Part shown: piece by piece, positions 6,307 through 15,616 of the stretch | How positions within the stretch are numbered: the first letter of the stretch is position 1 | Layout of the letters: every line of letters starts with the position of its first letter | DNA from: an uncultured Acetatifactor sp. | GTDB taxonomy: Bacteria > Bacillota > Clostridia > Lachnospirales > Lachnospiraceae | DNA: 64,000 nt | Reading direction: 5' to 3' | NCBI GenBank assembly: GCA_910578815.1 | Contig: CAJTSE010000010.1 | Location: 62,001-126,000 of the forward strand | Program-made: the position numbers and the translations under genes | The notes under the pieces: model-generated | Database searches by the model: none | Told to the model about the DNA's origin: nothing | What the model saw: the letters and a program-made list of their open reading frames with translations, nothing else

Positions 6307-8184
6307 TCATGCGTCAGGGGACTCCGGCTGATAGGTAGGTACTATTTCCCGGATCTGCTTTCTGATGTCCTCATCTTCTGATTCTGCTGCCGAAATCAGC
6401 CTCTCCAGCTGGCCCTCAAATTTTTCCTCGTCAAACTCGATTGGATTTCCGATAAAGATCATGCTGTTTGCCGTTTTTCGCAGCCCCTCTTCGCTCATCA
6501 ACAGCTCTTCATACATCTTTTCTCCGGGACGAAGACCGGTAAATCGAATCTCTATATCCTCTCCGGGCCTGTAGCCGGAAAGCTTAATCAGATTGGTGGC
6601 AAGATCCACAATTTTTACCGGCTCTCCCATATCCAATACAAAAATTTCACCGCCGCCTGCGTAAGCACCTGCCTGCAGCACCAGCGAAACCGCCTCCGGA
6701 ATGGTCATAAAATAGCGGATAATATCCGGATGGGTCACGGTGACGGGGCCTCCCTCCGCAATCTGCTTTTTAAACAGGGGGATCACACTCCCGTTGCTGC
6801 CCAGCACGTTTCCAAACCGAACCGCCACAAATTTTGTATCAGACTTTCGGTTCATCATTTGCACCACCATCTCACAAATACGTTTTGTAGCCCCCATAAC
6901 ATTTGTGGGATTAACGGCTTTATCCGTAGAAATCATGACGAATTTTTTTGTGCCGTACCGAATTGCTGCCCGTGCAGTCTTAAATGTGCCCATTACGTTA
7001 TTTTTGACGGCCTCATTGGGGCTGACCTCCATCAGGGGCACATGCTTATGCGCCGCCGCATGATAAACTATATCCGGGCGATAGGTGCTGAAAATATTAT
7101 TTATACGATTTGTGTTGCGGACAGAGGCAATCAAAACAATTAGATTCAGGTTGGGGTAACTGCGCAGCAGCTCCTGCTGAATCTCATAAGCATTGTTTTC
7201 ATAAATGTCCACAATAATTAGCTGCTTGGGACTGTGGGACGCAATCTGTCTGCAAAGCTCGCTTCCGATGGAGCCGCCGCCCCCCGTAACCAGTACCACC
7301 TTGCCGCTTAAAAGACCAAGGACTTGTTCCGTATTGATTTGTATGGGCTCTCTGCCCAGCAGATCTTCTACCTCAACTTCCTTAAGCTTGGAAACAGAAA
7401 CTTCCCCGTTCACCAGCTGATACATACCCGGCAGGCTTCTCAGCTTACAGCCGGATTCCTTACAAATGTCCAGTATTTCCTTTTTCATCTGCGCTGCGGC
7501 AGACGGAATGGCAAAAATGATTTCGTCGATGCTGTAATGCTGTACAGCGTCCAGAATCTTGTCCCTTCCGCCCACCACGGGAACACCACGCATAAACTTT
7601 CCATGACAGCCGGAATTATCGTCAATAACACACTTTACATACATATTCAGATATTGACTGTTCTCTATTTCCTTCAATATCATGTTTCCGGCGGCTCCCG
7701 CACCGATCACCATTACATTGATGCTCGTTTTTTTCTCTGTAATACTGCGGCGTTTATTCTGAAAAACCCGCAAAATGCGATAACCGAACCGTACACAGCC
7801 GGTCATTCCGATCAGCAGAAACCAGGAAAGAACATAAAAGCTCCTTGGCATGTCATTTTGCGTAAAAGTACAGTAAAGATACCACGCCACTATGGAACAG
7901 GAAACCGCAGCAAAAATATTAATCAGCTCATTGGCACTGGCATAACGCCATACGCTCTTGTATAACCGCCAAATAAAATAAAACAACAGCGTCAGCAGGA
8001 TACTTGGAAATAAAATTCGTTCATATCTCTCAATATAAATGCGATCTATGGCACTAAAGCTGAATTCAAAACGAATTAACAGCGCCGCAAAGCTCGCCAC
8101 AAAAATGCTCACCACATCCATTACGGCCAAAGCTAAAATTCTGTTAAACGGTATCTTTAAAAAACTGTTTTTTTTGTCACTCAC
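6307..8184 (-). CDS. Membrane-anchored nucleotide-sugar 4,6-dehydratase (CapD/FlaA1/PglF type)
   Basis: This 625-aa protein has four predicted N-terminal membrane segments within residues 15-140, then a CoA-binding-like Rossmann region (GAGAAG, 161-166), then an extended-SDR catalytic domain starting at VLVTGGGGSIGSEL (about 297-310). STDKAVNPTN (419-428) with Met430 and Lys434 replaces the usual Tyr-x3-Lys by Met-x3-Lys, as known for WbpM/PglF-type UDP-GlcNAc 4,6-dehydratases. The product would be the 4-keto-6-deoxy sugar used by the PseC-type aminotransferase. Translation starts at GTG 8184, with GGAGAG 7 nt upstream. It has its own promoter, separate from the long glycosyltransferase operon. 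Confidence 0.9.
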   Translation of the reverse strand: MSDKKNSFLKIPFNRILALAVMDVVSIFVASFAALLIRFEFSFSAIDRIYIERYERILFPSILLTLLFYFIWRLYKSVWRYASANELINIFAAVSCSIVAWYLYCTFTQNDMPRSFYVLSWFLLIGMTGCVRFGYRILRVFQNKRRSITEKKTSINVMVIGAGAAGNMILKEIENSQYLNMYVKCVIDDNSGCHGKFMRGVPVVGGRDKILDAVQHYSIDEIIFAIPSAAAQMKKEILDICKESGCKLRSLPGMYQLVNGEVSVSKLKEVEVEDLLGREPIQINTEQVLGLLSGKVVLVTGGGGSIGSELCRQIASHSPKQLIIVDIYENNAYEIQQELLRSYPNLNLIVLIASVRNTNRINNIFSTYRPDIVYHAAAHKHVPLMEVSPNEAVKNNVMGTFKTARAAIRYGTKKFVMISTDKAVNPTNVMGATKRICEMVVQMMNRKSDTKFVAVRFGNVLGSNGSVIPLFKKQIAEGGPVTVTHPDIIRYFMTIPEAVSLVLQAGAYAGGGEIFVLDMGEPVKIVDLATNLIKLSGYRPGEDIEIRFTGLRPGEKMYEELLMSEEGLRKTANSMIFIGNPIEFDEEKFEGQLERLISAAESEDEDIRKQIREIVPTYQPESPDA

Positions 8185-8273
8185 GAGATTACTCTCCTAT
8201 TTTCCGATGCAATTTCCGACATTACAGCCGTTTCATATCACCTGTTATGAAATCAATCTGCTACAGCATGACT

Positions 8274-8302
8274 ATCATACCCCATAGGGCCGTTAAAGTC
8301 AA
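8274..8302 (-). promoter_or_regulatory. Promoter of the CapD/FlaA1-type gene
   Basis: On the minus strand TTGACT (8302-8297), 17 nt, then TATGAT (8279-8274), about 90 nt upstream of the GTG start. The rest of the gap 8185-8350 shows no other strong signal. Confidence 0.65.
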
Positions 8303-8350
8303 CATCGTGTGTTGTTTACCGTCGGCTGATCTGCTTGGCCGGACTTCATT

Positions 8351-9511
8351 TTACATAATGTCATCCGACCACTCAATATCTACATCCCCCGATCCAGGCG
8401 GAGCCGGCTCAGGAGTCGGTTCCGGTGCTGCCGTAACCACCGGAGGCGGAGGGGTCGGCTCCGGTGCCGCCGTAACTACAGGAGTCGGTTCCGGTGCTGC
8501 CGTAACCACCGGGGGCGGAGGGGTCGGCTCCGGTGCTGCCGTGACTATAGGAGGCGGCGGAGCAGGCGTAGCCGCCGGAGGCGCCGGCGTGGGTTCAGGT
8601 GTGGCCGCAGGCTTTGGAGTGGCTGCGGGCTTCGGTGTGGCCGCAGGCTTTGGAGTGGCTGCGGGCTTTGGCGTTGATGTGGACTCCGGTGTTGAGGTGG
8701 GCTCCGGCGTTGGCTCTACCCGGTTTCCCTGATCATCATACTGCGTCACCGTAGTCTCATAAGCAAAATTCTCCCGCATATTCCAAAGGTCGTAAGCATC
8801 TCCTTCCCCGCTTCCCGCTTTCACCATGACCAAATATTCTCCCGTCAAATGCCCTTCAGAATAAGTTCCCTGTTCTCTTTGTATCTCGCCGGTGGCACTG
8901 TCTATGGTACATTTTTCAAAGCTGCCGTCATAGACACCCTCCTTTACCCCTGCCAGAATCAGCTGCACTACGCTTCCTTCCTGCTTCAGTAATATCGTCT
9001 CACCTTCCTTAAAATACCATATGTTAGAATAAAGTCTGCCATCTATATTGTATCCGATCTGTACGGAAAAAAGAATTTCATCCCCCTGCTGCAGCGTGTA
9101 GGACCTGGCTCCCTCAATCATATTGGCTGCCACCGTCTCATACCAGCTCTCACTGTTTACGATATGGATACATTCTCCCAGATATTCTTCCACCTCCATG
9201 TTTCGATACAGCTCCGTCACCGCTTCGGTTATCCGGTCTTCTTCCTCCCCTGGCATTCCCGTACTGCAGAGCAGCCGGATCTCCCCGGCAGGTTCCGGCT
9301 CTGCCCCAGCCGCAGGCGCCTGCCCCTCTATGGTGGTATGTCCCTCCGCAGCAGGGCTTTCAATCGGCTGAGGATCCAGGCTGCTGACCTCTACTTTACT
9401 GCCGTCCCCGCAGCCCGTCAAAAGCATACACAGGGCAGCACCCATTCCTGCCGCCATGCCCTTTATTTGTCCTTTTCTATTTTTATCCGTTTTCATATAA
9501 CTTTTCTTCAC
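8351..9511 (-). CDS. Secreted lipoprotein with a proline-rich repeat tail, unknown function
   Basis: This protein of about 386 aa has a lipoprotein signal: basic N-terminus, hydrophobic stretch and lipobox LLTGC. GTG 9511 is chosen as start because GGAGG lies 5 nt upstream. The ATG at 9523 would place that ribosome site inside the gene. Residues about 70-245 form a globular part with alternating strands, including a stretch that resembles a repeated-motif domain (GEIQREQGTYSEGHLTGEY). Residues about 255-370 are low-complexity, with four PKPAAT units and then PPPPVVTAAPEPTP-like units. The last dozen residues, DVDIEWSDDIM, are acidic. The tail may span the cell wall. It follows the glucosaminidase gene by 15 nt, so the two are probably cotranslated surface proteins. 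No catalytic motif was recognised. Confidence 0.8.
   Translation of the reverse strand: MKKSYMKTDKNRKGQIKGMAAGMGAALCMLLTGCGDGSKVEVSSLDPQPIESPAAEGHTTIEGQAPAAGAEPEPAGEIRLLCSTGMPGEEEDRITEAVTELYRNMEVEEYLGECIHIVNSESWYETVAANMIEGARSYTLQQGDEILFSVQIGYNIDGRLYSNIWYFKEGETILLKQEGSVVQLILAGVKEGVYDGSFEKCTIDSATGEIQREQGTYSEGHLTGEYLVMVKAGSGEGDAYDLWNMRENFAYETTVTQYDDQGNRVEPTPEPTSTPESTSTPKPAATPKPAATPKPAATPKPAATPEPTPAPPAATPAPPPPIVTAAPEPTPPPPVVTAAPEPTPVVTAAPEPTPPPPVVTAAPEPTPEPAPPGSGDVDIEWSDDIM
8395..8710. repeat. Coding tandem repeats in the lipoprotein tail
   Basis: Within the lipoprotein gene, 36-nt units at 8600-8635 and 8636-8671 differ at only one base. Upstream on plus, longer units of about 60 nt (GTCGGCTCCGGTGCTGCCGT cores) recur between 8408 and 8540. 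They encode Pro/Thr/Ala repeats and are likely to vary in copy number between strains. Confidence 0.75.
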
Positions 9512-9526
9512 AATAACCTCCATGAA

Positions 9527-11710
9527 TTAAGGCTCCATCTGAATACCGTCGCCATCCTTTATCAGATTTGTAAGGAATTCATACGCCTCGCTCCCCGGCT
9601 CATAGCTTCCCCGCTCCAGCAGCTGCTCTGCCAGGGCGTATATGCTTCTTGCCACGGGAGGACCGTAAAGAGTAATCTCCTTACCGTATCTTTCCAGGAT
9701 TATATATCCACGAAAAGCAAACGCTGTCTTGTACTGCGAGGCAGGCATGCCCACCAGCACCGATGTATAACGGTATCTGCCCTCCACCGTCTCATACACC
9801 ACGTCCGTAATTCCGCCGTTTCCGTCAGCACCGTAAGCCATTCCGCTCTGTACCTTGGCTCCGCCTTTCACCATGGGATATGTTTCCCGGTTGGCATCAT
9901 TCATTACCAGGGTTCCATATTCCAAAAGCCTGAAATCATTTACCCCGGCAGAGCTGAGTCTGTTTCGCAGATCTACGGATATTCCGGTTTTAAAGCGGAT
10001 TCCCGATTTCCCCGTTATACGGATGGAAAAACCGTGATAAGTCAACAGATCCTCCAGTTCCGGCTCCGCCTGAGCAGCATAGCGCCCGTTATCATATTTT
10101 AGGCTCCACACATACATCCCCGCAGGCACGCCGGATTCATTATATTTATAAGCCACCGCACTCTGCGCATTTTTATCCGCCGCCGTTAAGGTAACCGTCC
10201 TATCACCCATGGTTCCAGTATAAGCCACCCCATCCAGCCAGATCACCGGGTCCGCATAGCCCTCCGGCAGTTCAAGTACAATCTCAAGGCTTTCTTCCAC
10301 CGGTCCTTCCGTTCCGGGCGCAGCACAGGGACTTGACGGCATGTTTTCATATACCGGAATCTTAAACACAAAGGTGCTGTCCAGGGAATTTGCTCCGGCG
10401 TAAAGTTTCTTCATACTAAGCGCTTCGGATTTAGGGGCGGAAATATTCTGCATATATTGATGAGTGTGTACAGGATAACTGCCATTGGGATTCACATTAA
10501 ATTTCTGCAGGTACAGCGTATCCTGTCCTTTTTTAATATAGTTGGCAGAAATGAAATCCGCCCCGCCCAGAACCGAAAGGTACGACCCCTTCCATCCGTG
10601 ATCCATGGCATACTGCAGACCGCTTCTGTAAACTTCTTCGTTGGTCTGTCCGCTTGCTCCAATATTAAAATAATTGTAATAGCCTTCATAGCCGGGATAA
10701 GTCCCTGAAATCAGCGGAGAATTACCCTGCCCCTGCTCCTGAAGCACCCTCGCCGCCAGGTGAAAGGGGCTGACCTTTCTGATTTCTTCCTTGCCGATAT
10801 ACCAGAACATTTCCGCAAAGGTCATGGTATCCTGTCCGGGAGCCGGCTTACTGTCATTCATGAAGGTATTGTTCAAAAATGCCTGCATGGCCTCCAGCGT
10901 GTGATATTGCTCGTTATAGGTCAACTGTTCGAACTGGAAAATGGCATTTTCCGTCAGACTGTTACGGGGATCCATATAAACTTTAACTGCCGCTTCCGTG
11001 GCGTAATACCAGTTTCCGGTATCATACAAACCGTCCTTCGCCCAGTCGGGAAGGCTTTTATGTGCCAGGCTCTTTCCTCCCTGCATCTGAGCATAAATCA
11101 CCTCATCCCAGTTTAAGGTGGTATTCATCTTCACAAACGTCCAGGAAGGGTGCTGTTCTTTCAGAGCCAAAAGAGCCTGATGATAACTTTCCGGAAATAT
11201 TTCTATGTCCGGATACCCCGCTCCCTCGTCCACCGTGTATACATTACCTGCTCCATTCATCCCGTAGGTTTCCTCCCACTGGAGAAAACGGGCATCGGAA
11301 ACTGCAAGATTTACTCTTGGTACATAACCGTTATAGGTCACCCCGCCGTATTCCAGCTCCACATACTCCCAGACCTGAAGGTCCTGGTCCACGTATACGT
11401 CCAGAATATTCACCATCTGCCCGCTGAGTACCGTGACTGCCGCCGCACTGTCCAAGGAAGGCTCCGTACGTACCGGATATTCATCGGCCAAATATACCAG
11501 CGCCATAATCTCCCGTTCCGCCGCAATTTCCTGCAATGCCGCCCCGGCCTCGTCGATGAAAAGTGCCGTTTCCGCATCCATGTCCGCCGAATACCGGCTT
11601 CCTTCCGCGCGAGCAGGGATTGACGGTGTAAATACTCCTGTCAAAAACAGAATTGCCGCCAGCATTCCCCCTATGTACTTTTTTCGTTTCAGCCTTTGTT
11701 CTTTCATCAT
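9527..11710 (-). CDS. Secreted SH3-domain beta-N-acetylglucosaminidase (GH73/LytD-like)
   Basis: This is a large secreted peptidoglycan hydrolase. The start at the MMKEQRLKRKKY doublet (11710/11707) gives a normal signal peptide ending near PARAEG. Starts at 11722 or 11770 would add unlikely leader residues. Residues about 70-135 look like a bacterial SH3 domain (VYLADEYPVRTEPSLDS, then YNGYVPRVNL). Residues about 180-420 match glucosaminidase folds: HPSWTFVKMN, FHLAARVLQEQGQGNSPLISG with the candidate catalytic Glu in LQEQG, and YYNYFNIGA. The C-terminal 280 residues form one or two beta-rich domains I cannot name. Its place inside the polysaccharide operon suggests it opens the wall for polymer attachment or export. 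Confidence 0.85.
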   Translation of the reverse strand: MMKEQRLKRKKYIGGMLAAILFLTGVFTPSIPARAEGSRYSADMDAETALFIDEAGAALQEIAAEREIMALVYLADEYPVRTEPSLDSAAAVTVLSGQMVNILDVYVDQDLQVWEYVELEYGGVTYNGYVPRVNLAVSDARFLQWEETYGMNGAGNVYTVDEGAGYPDIEIFPESYHQALLALKEQHPSWTFVKMNTTLNWDEVIYAQMQGGKSLAHKSLPDWAKDGLYDTGNWYYATEAAVKVYMDPRNSLTENAIFQFEQLTYNEQYHTLEAMQAFLNNTFMNDSKPAPGQDTMTFAEMFWYIGKEEIRKVSPFHLAARVLQEQGQGNSPLISGTYPGYEGYYNYFNIGASGQTNEEVYRSGLQYAMDHGWKGSYLSVLGGADFISANYIKKGQDTLYLQKFNVNPNGSYPVHTHQYMQNISAPKSEALSMKKLYAGANSLDSTFVFKIPVYENMPSSPCAAPGTEGPVEESLEIVLELPEGYADPVIWLDGVAYTGTMGDRTVTLTAADKNAQSAVAYKYNESGVPAGMYVWSLKYDNGRYAAQAEPELEDLLTYHGFSIRITGKSGIRFKTGISVDLRNRLSSAGVNDFRLLEYGTLVMNDANRETYPMVKGGAKVQSGMAYGADGNGGITDVVYETVEGRYRYTSVLVGMPASQYKTAFAFRGYIILERYGKEITLYGPPVARSIYALAEQLLERGSYEPGSEAYEFLTNLIKDGDGIQMEP

Positions 11711-11798
11711 TTTTTCCGACATCTCCTGTCCTGAGCCGTTAATGCACACCGGGCAAACATCAAGTTGCAATAAAACAATAACATAACTACTGCTTTTT

Positions 11799-12857
11799 TT
11801 ACACGGTAGTTTTTGCCAACCCTCTTATTCTCCTATGCAGCCTCCTTACCATACGGGGCGCCAGTGCAAAAAGCGTATGATAAACCTTGTTTTTTCTTGT
11901 CAACAAAGAATTTTTCATGGATTTGATCCAGTTTTTCCTAAGATAACTCCTGATTTCCCGGTACATCTTATTTTCCCTGTTCATCTGTGCCACAGGAATA
12001 TGCAGCATGTAATCCAGCCTCTGAAAAACACCAAAACGAAAAGCTGCAGCCTCTAAATGCGGATAATCCTTTGCCACGATTTCCGCCGCCAGCTCCGCGT
12101 TATCTACATTATCGGCATACACCCTGGAAAAATTTTCCCGGCTTTCCTTTCTGGAATTGCTTCCCAGCCTGTAAACCACATGATAAGCATACCCTGGCAG
12201 AGATACTATAGGCCCCGTATCCTTCAGCATCTGGATCAGTAAATGAAAGTCCTCGTTCAACACCCCCACAGGAAACAACCTTTCAGGGCCTTCCTCCGGC
12301 TCACTCTCTGGATGCTTCCCCTGCTCTTTTGTTTCGCCGCCGAACCTTCCCGAAAAAAACAACTCCCGGCTGATCAGCTTTGTACAAAAGGAGCAGTCCC
12401 CCCTGTGCATTAAAAGCTCCTTCATAAATGCTTCCGGCTCAATACATTCTTCCTGTTCCGGCGGAATACAAATATCCGGCAGCGGACTGCCATTGGGACC
12501 GATTTCGTTTCTGCCAATCTGAGCGATTTTGACTTTATATTTTCGAATTCCGGCATAAAGTCTTTCGTACATATCCGCGTCCACATAGTCATCGCTGTCC
12601 ACAAAACCGATGTAATCCCCTCCCGCATTTTCGATTCCCAGATTTCGAGCCGATGAAGATCCACCGTTCTCCTTATGAAAAACACGGATCTGACGGCTTT
12701 CGGCAGCAAATCGGTCGCATAGTTCTCCGCTTCCGTCCGTGGAACCGTCATCCACCAAAATAATCTCCAGCTCCGGATAAGTCTGCTTCAACAGCGAGTC
12801 CACGCAGCGCTCCAAATATTCCCTTGTGTTATATACAGGCACAATGACACTGATCAT
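11799..12857 (-). CDS. Family 2 glycosyltransferase
   Basis: This 352-aa enzyme has a complete GT-A domain: PVYNTREYLERCVDSLLKQTYP, LVDDGSTDGS and the DxD-type motif FVDSDDYVDADM near residues 85-97. The C-terminal third is helical and basic (KNWIKSMKNSLLTRKNK), without clear membrane anchors. Acceptor and sugar are not predictable. The start ATG overlaps the stop of the upstream GT4 gene by 4 nt (ATGA), indicating translational coupling. After its stop there are about 88 nt before the glucosaminidase start, with no obvious terminator, so transcription probably continues. Confidence 0.9.
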   Translation of the reverse strand: MISVIVPVYNTREYLERCVDSLLKQTYPELEIILVDDGSTDGSGELCDRFAAESRQIRVFHKENGGSSSARNLGIENAGGDYIGFVDSDDYVDADMYERLYAGIRKYKVKIAQIGRNEIGPNGSPLPDICIPPEQEECIEPEAFMKELLMHRGDCSFCTKLISRELFFSGRFGGETKEQGKHPESEPEEGPERLFPVGVLNEDFHLLIQMLKDTGPIVSLPGYAYHVVYRLGSNSRKESRENFSRVYADNVDNAELAAEIVAKDYPHLEAAAFRFGVFQRLDYMLHIPVAQMNRENKMYREIRSYLRKNWIKSMKNSLLTRKNKVYHTLFALAPRMVRRLHRRIRGLAKTTV

Positions 12858-14224
12858 TGTCTTTTCTCCTTTTTCAGCAGGCCGTACATCCTCCGCTCCG
12901 AAATTACCTTTGCAGGGGCGCAGGGTGTCGGATATGATCTGCCTTGGACCTCTGCGGAGCTATCCGGCACTGCCTTGCCGGAGGCCCTCCCCTGCCGGAC
13001 GTTCTTTGTGACGCCTTGCGCCGCTTCCAGCCCCAGCTTCCCGCAAAGTTCCATGAGGGCGGCTGCCGCCCACTCCGCATTCCAGACCTCCGTAATGGTT
13101 CCGTAGGCATTTTTCCCCAATCGGGAACAAAGCTCTCCGTTCCTCGTTAATTTTTCCGCAAGGCTGCATAACTCCAGCTTGTCTCCGTCCCGATAAATAA
13201 GACCGTTTTCCCCGTCTTTGATCAGAAAGGGCACCGCCCCGATCATATGATCCGCCAGCACTGCACAGCCACTGTTCATAGCCTCATTGGCAACCGCTCC
13301 CCAGCCCTCCTGCCTGTCGCTGGTAAACAAAAAAATATCCGCCTTTTCCATATGTTCCCGCACCTGCGGCGGTGTTAAAAAACCGGGAAGGCTCACCTCT
13401 TCTTCCAGACCGTATTCCGCCCGCATTGCCCGGATCTCAGCCTCCATGCTGCCGCCTCCGATCATCTCCAAATGAAAGGGAATGCCTTGAGACTTTAAGT
13501 GCCTCGCGGTCTCCAGTGCCAGCTCCGGGTGCTTCCAGTGAATCATGCGGGCTGCCCATAATATATATGGAACTTTATGCCTGATGCCGCTCCTGTTTTC
13601 ATCCTGGTCCCCCCAGCCTTTCCCTGACAGCAGCTTGTCCACATCGTAATGCTTCGTTTCCGGGAAATATCCCCAGCAGTACATTTTCTTCGGATAAGCA
13701 CGCACAAGAGAAAAGTCCGAAGGCACATACGCCCCGGCACAGAGAAGAATAACCGGTGCCTTACGGTATCTGGTATGGTCATGATACTTTTTCTTAAGCC
13801 CCCTTGGAGAAACCGCCTTCCACTGCCCCGTTTTATACAGGCGCTCGCTATAGCGGATGACCGGCAGCCTTGCCTTCATCCTGCTTTCAATATAAGCTTC
13901 CTCGTCGCACCCGCCAAACATCACGATCTGTGCCTGTAGAATCAGTCTTTTACATTCCTCCGCTTCCTCATAATACAGCTTAAGATACGGCTGCCTTATA
14001 TCTCCTGACCACCCCATCCGCAGCCTTTCCTCTTCCACCGGCTCTGTCTGCACAAACACAAAGCTGCCTCCGCAAAGCTCATACATGGCATTGCAAAAGG
14101 GTATCTGATGATGATTCAGATAATTCGATACAAACACGAAGAAAAATTTTTCAGTAACCGTTGTACTCATAGCTTTACTCGTTTCCTTATAAGATAAGAC
14201 GAAATCCACCGGGCAAGGTTTCAT
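12854..14224 (-). CDS. Family 4-type glycosyltransferase
   Basis: A GT-B-fold enzyme of 438-456 aa. The C-terminal half shows VPYILWAARMIHWKHPELALE, LEMIGGGS and the donor-binding E-x7-E region in EGWGAVANEAMNSG, followed by IGAVPFLIKDGENG. The N-terminal half begins FVSNYLNHHQIPF, a common GT4 acceptor-domain opening. Two starts are possible. ATG 14224 overlaps the upstream stop by 1 nt but lacks a ribosome site. ATG 14170 has AAGGAA upstream at about 12 nt and gives the more usual N-terminus. The last 50 residues are low-complexity and GC-rich and lie outside the fold. Confidence 0.85.
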   Translation of the reverse strand: MKPCPVDFVLSYKETSKAMSTTVTEKFFFVFVSNYLNHHQIPFCNAMYELCGGSFVFVQTEPVEEERLRMGWSGDIRQPYLKLYYEEAEECKRLILQAQIVMFGGCDEEAYIESRMKARLPVIRYSERLYKTGQWKAVSPRGLKKKYHDHTRYRKAPVILLCAGAYVPSDFSLVRAYPKKMYCWGYFPETKHYDVDKLLSGKGWGDQDENRSGIRHKVPYILWAARMIHWKHPELALETARHLKSQGIPFHLEMIGGGSMEAEIRAMRAEYGLEEEVSLPGFLTPPQVREHMEKADIFLFTSDRQEGWGAVANEAMNSGCAVLADHMIGAVPFLIKDGENGLIYRDGDKLELCSLAEKLTRNGELCSRLGKNAYGTITEVWNAEWAAAALMELCGKLGLEAAQGVTKNVRQGRASGKAVPDSSAEVQGRSYPTPCAPAKVISERRMYGLLKKEKRQ

Positions 14225-15576
14225 CAGAAGGCAGAATTTTTCTGTCCGGTAATCTCTGCATAAATTTCAGTCATTATTCTATAGTTTTGCGCCGGATCAT
14301 GGGTTTTTTCTGCATGTTTTCTTGCATTTTTTCCATAATTTTCCATTCTAATTTCATTTTGCCAAATCTCAAGCACCGATTTTGCAAGCATTTCAGAAAC
14401 GCCCTCTAAATTACTCTTGTTATTTAATCCTATTTGAAATCCTTCATACACAATGCCGTCTTCTCCGCCTGTAAAAATACTGGGGATCCCCCCCACATCC
14501 GCACTGACGCAGGGCATTCCCAGCAGCATGGCCTCCCCCAGTGAATTGGGGGAATTCTCTATGGAAGAACAACAGACAAACAGATGACTCTTTAAGTATC
14601 TCTCCAGCATCTGTCTTTCTTCCAGCCTTCCCAGCATGACCACAGCCTCCTGCAGCCCATTCTCCCGGATCAGTCTTCTCAAATACCTGCCATAGGCGGA
14701 TATTTTCAGCTTTTGTTTTACCGTCCTGTAATTTATAATACTGTTTCCTGCCACATAAACCTTTGTATCTGGATATATTTCCAAAATCTTCGGCAACGCC
14801 TTCAGCATATAGTGGAAACCCTTGATGGGATAATCTCCCTGACTTAAAAAAATAGAATGAGGAATGCAGCGTTTCCGATCCCAGACCGCCCCGTAAAAGC
14901 TCTCCCGCAGCGTTTCATTCATGACAAAATATCCGGCATCGGGATTCCACTTCTTTGTATAAAAATGATCCCAGGCCGTCCTGCCTGCAATATTTCCCGC
15001 CAGCTTTACCGCCTCGATCTCCATTTCTCCCCGCATCGCAAATTTCCGCTGCTGCTCGCGAAGACTGTCCTTCTTCAAAAAGTCCCGCAAGGTAACGGAG
15101 CGGATCACCTTTTCCGGAAGATCGGCAAAATAGCATTCCGCATACACGGCGCACAGTCCCTGAAGGCTGATAAGCAGCCTGCTTTTATCAGGAAAGACTC
15201 TGCACATGGCCAGTGTATGAGGGTATTCGGTTCCGAAACAGTGTACCATATCCGGCTTCCAGAAATCAATTATCCAGTTCAGTCTTTCTTCTAACCCCTT
15301 ATCATAAATCTCCGGCCTGGTCACATCCTCCCGAAAGCCGAAACACTTCAGCTCTCTGCCCCGTACCGTAAGCGTACGCATACAAAATGACTTATCCGGC
15401 GCAAACAGCTTATCCGGCCCCGGAAAAGCAACGGCCAACTCAATTTCATTTTCGTGTCCCTTCTCCAGCATTGCACTTGCAAGGCCGGAAAGCCATCCTT
15501 CTTTATTGGACGCCTCCAGGCCCAGCTGCTCCGCAATCATGGGCATCATCACGTTACACAGCCATAATACCTTCAT
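14224..15576 (-). CDS. Family 4-type glycosyltransferase
   Basis: This 450-aa GT-B enzyme has an N-terminal acceptor domain including HCFGTEYPHTLAMCRV. The C-terminal donor domain carries SQGDYPIKGFHYMLKALP, DTKVYVAGNS and SIENSPNSLGEAMLLGMPCV, with the conserved Glu of the nucleotide-sugar site, and then GGIPSIF. It probably acts at the cytoplasmic face on a lipid-linked repeat unit. It is 40 nt downstream of the EpsG-type gene and overlaps the next glycosyltransferase gene, so it sits in the middle of one long operon. Donor specificity is unknown. Confidence 0.9.
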   Translation of the reverse strand: MKVLWLCNVMMPMIAEQLGLEASNKEGWLSGLASAMLEKGHENEIELAVAFPGPDKLFAPDKSFCMRTLTVRGRELKCFGFREDVTRPEIYDKGLEERLNWIIDFWKPDMVHCFGTEYPHTLAMCRVFPDKSRLLISLQGLCAVYAECYFADLPEKVIRSVTLRDFLKKDSLREQQRKFAMRGEMEIEAVKLAGNIAGRTAWDHFYTKKWNPDAGYFVMNETLRESFYGAVWDRKRCIPHSIFLSQGDYPIKGFHYMLKALPKILEIYPDTKVYVAGNSIINYRTVKQKLKISAYGRYLRRLIRENGLQEAVVMLGRLEERQMLERYLKSHLFVCCSSIENSPNSLGEAMLLGMPCVSADVGGIPSIFTGGEDGIVYEGFQIGLNNKSNLEGVSEMLAKSVLEIWQNEIRMENYGKNARKHAEKTHDPAQNYRIMTEIYAEITGQKNSAF

Positions 15577-15616
15577 CGACAGATAACCTCATCCTTCCAG
15601 CGGCAGACAACTCACA

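Noticed and set aside
6307..8184. PseB-type soluble dehydratase
   Set aside because: The protein is twice the length of PseB, has four membrane segments and the long FlaA1/WbpM architecture, so the membrane-bound dehydratase class fits better.
8247..8732. Gly/Ala/Val-rich plus-strand reading frame of 161 aa
   Set aside because: It is antisense to the proline-rich tail of the lipoprotein. The low-complexity composition is the complement of the Pro/Thr repeats, and it has no ribosome site.
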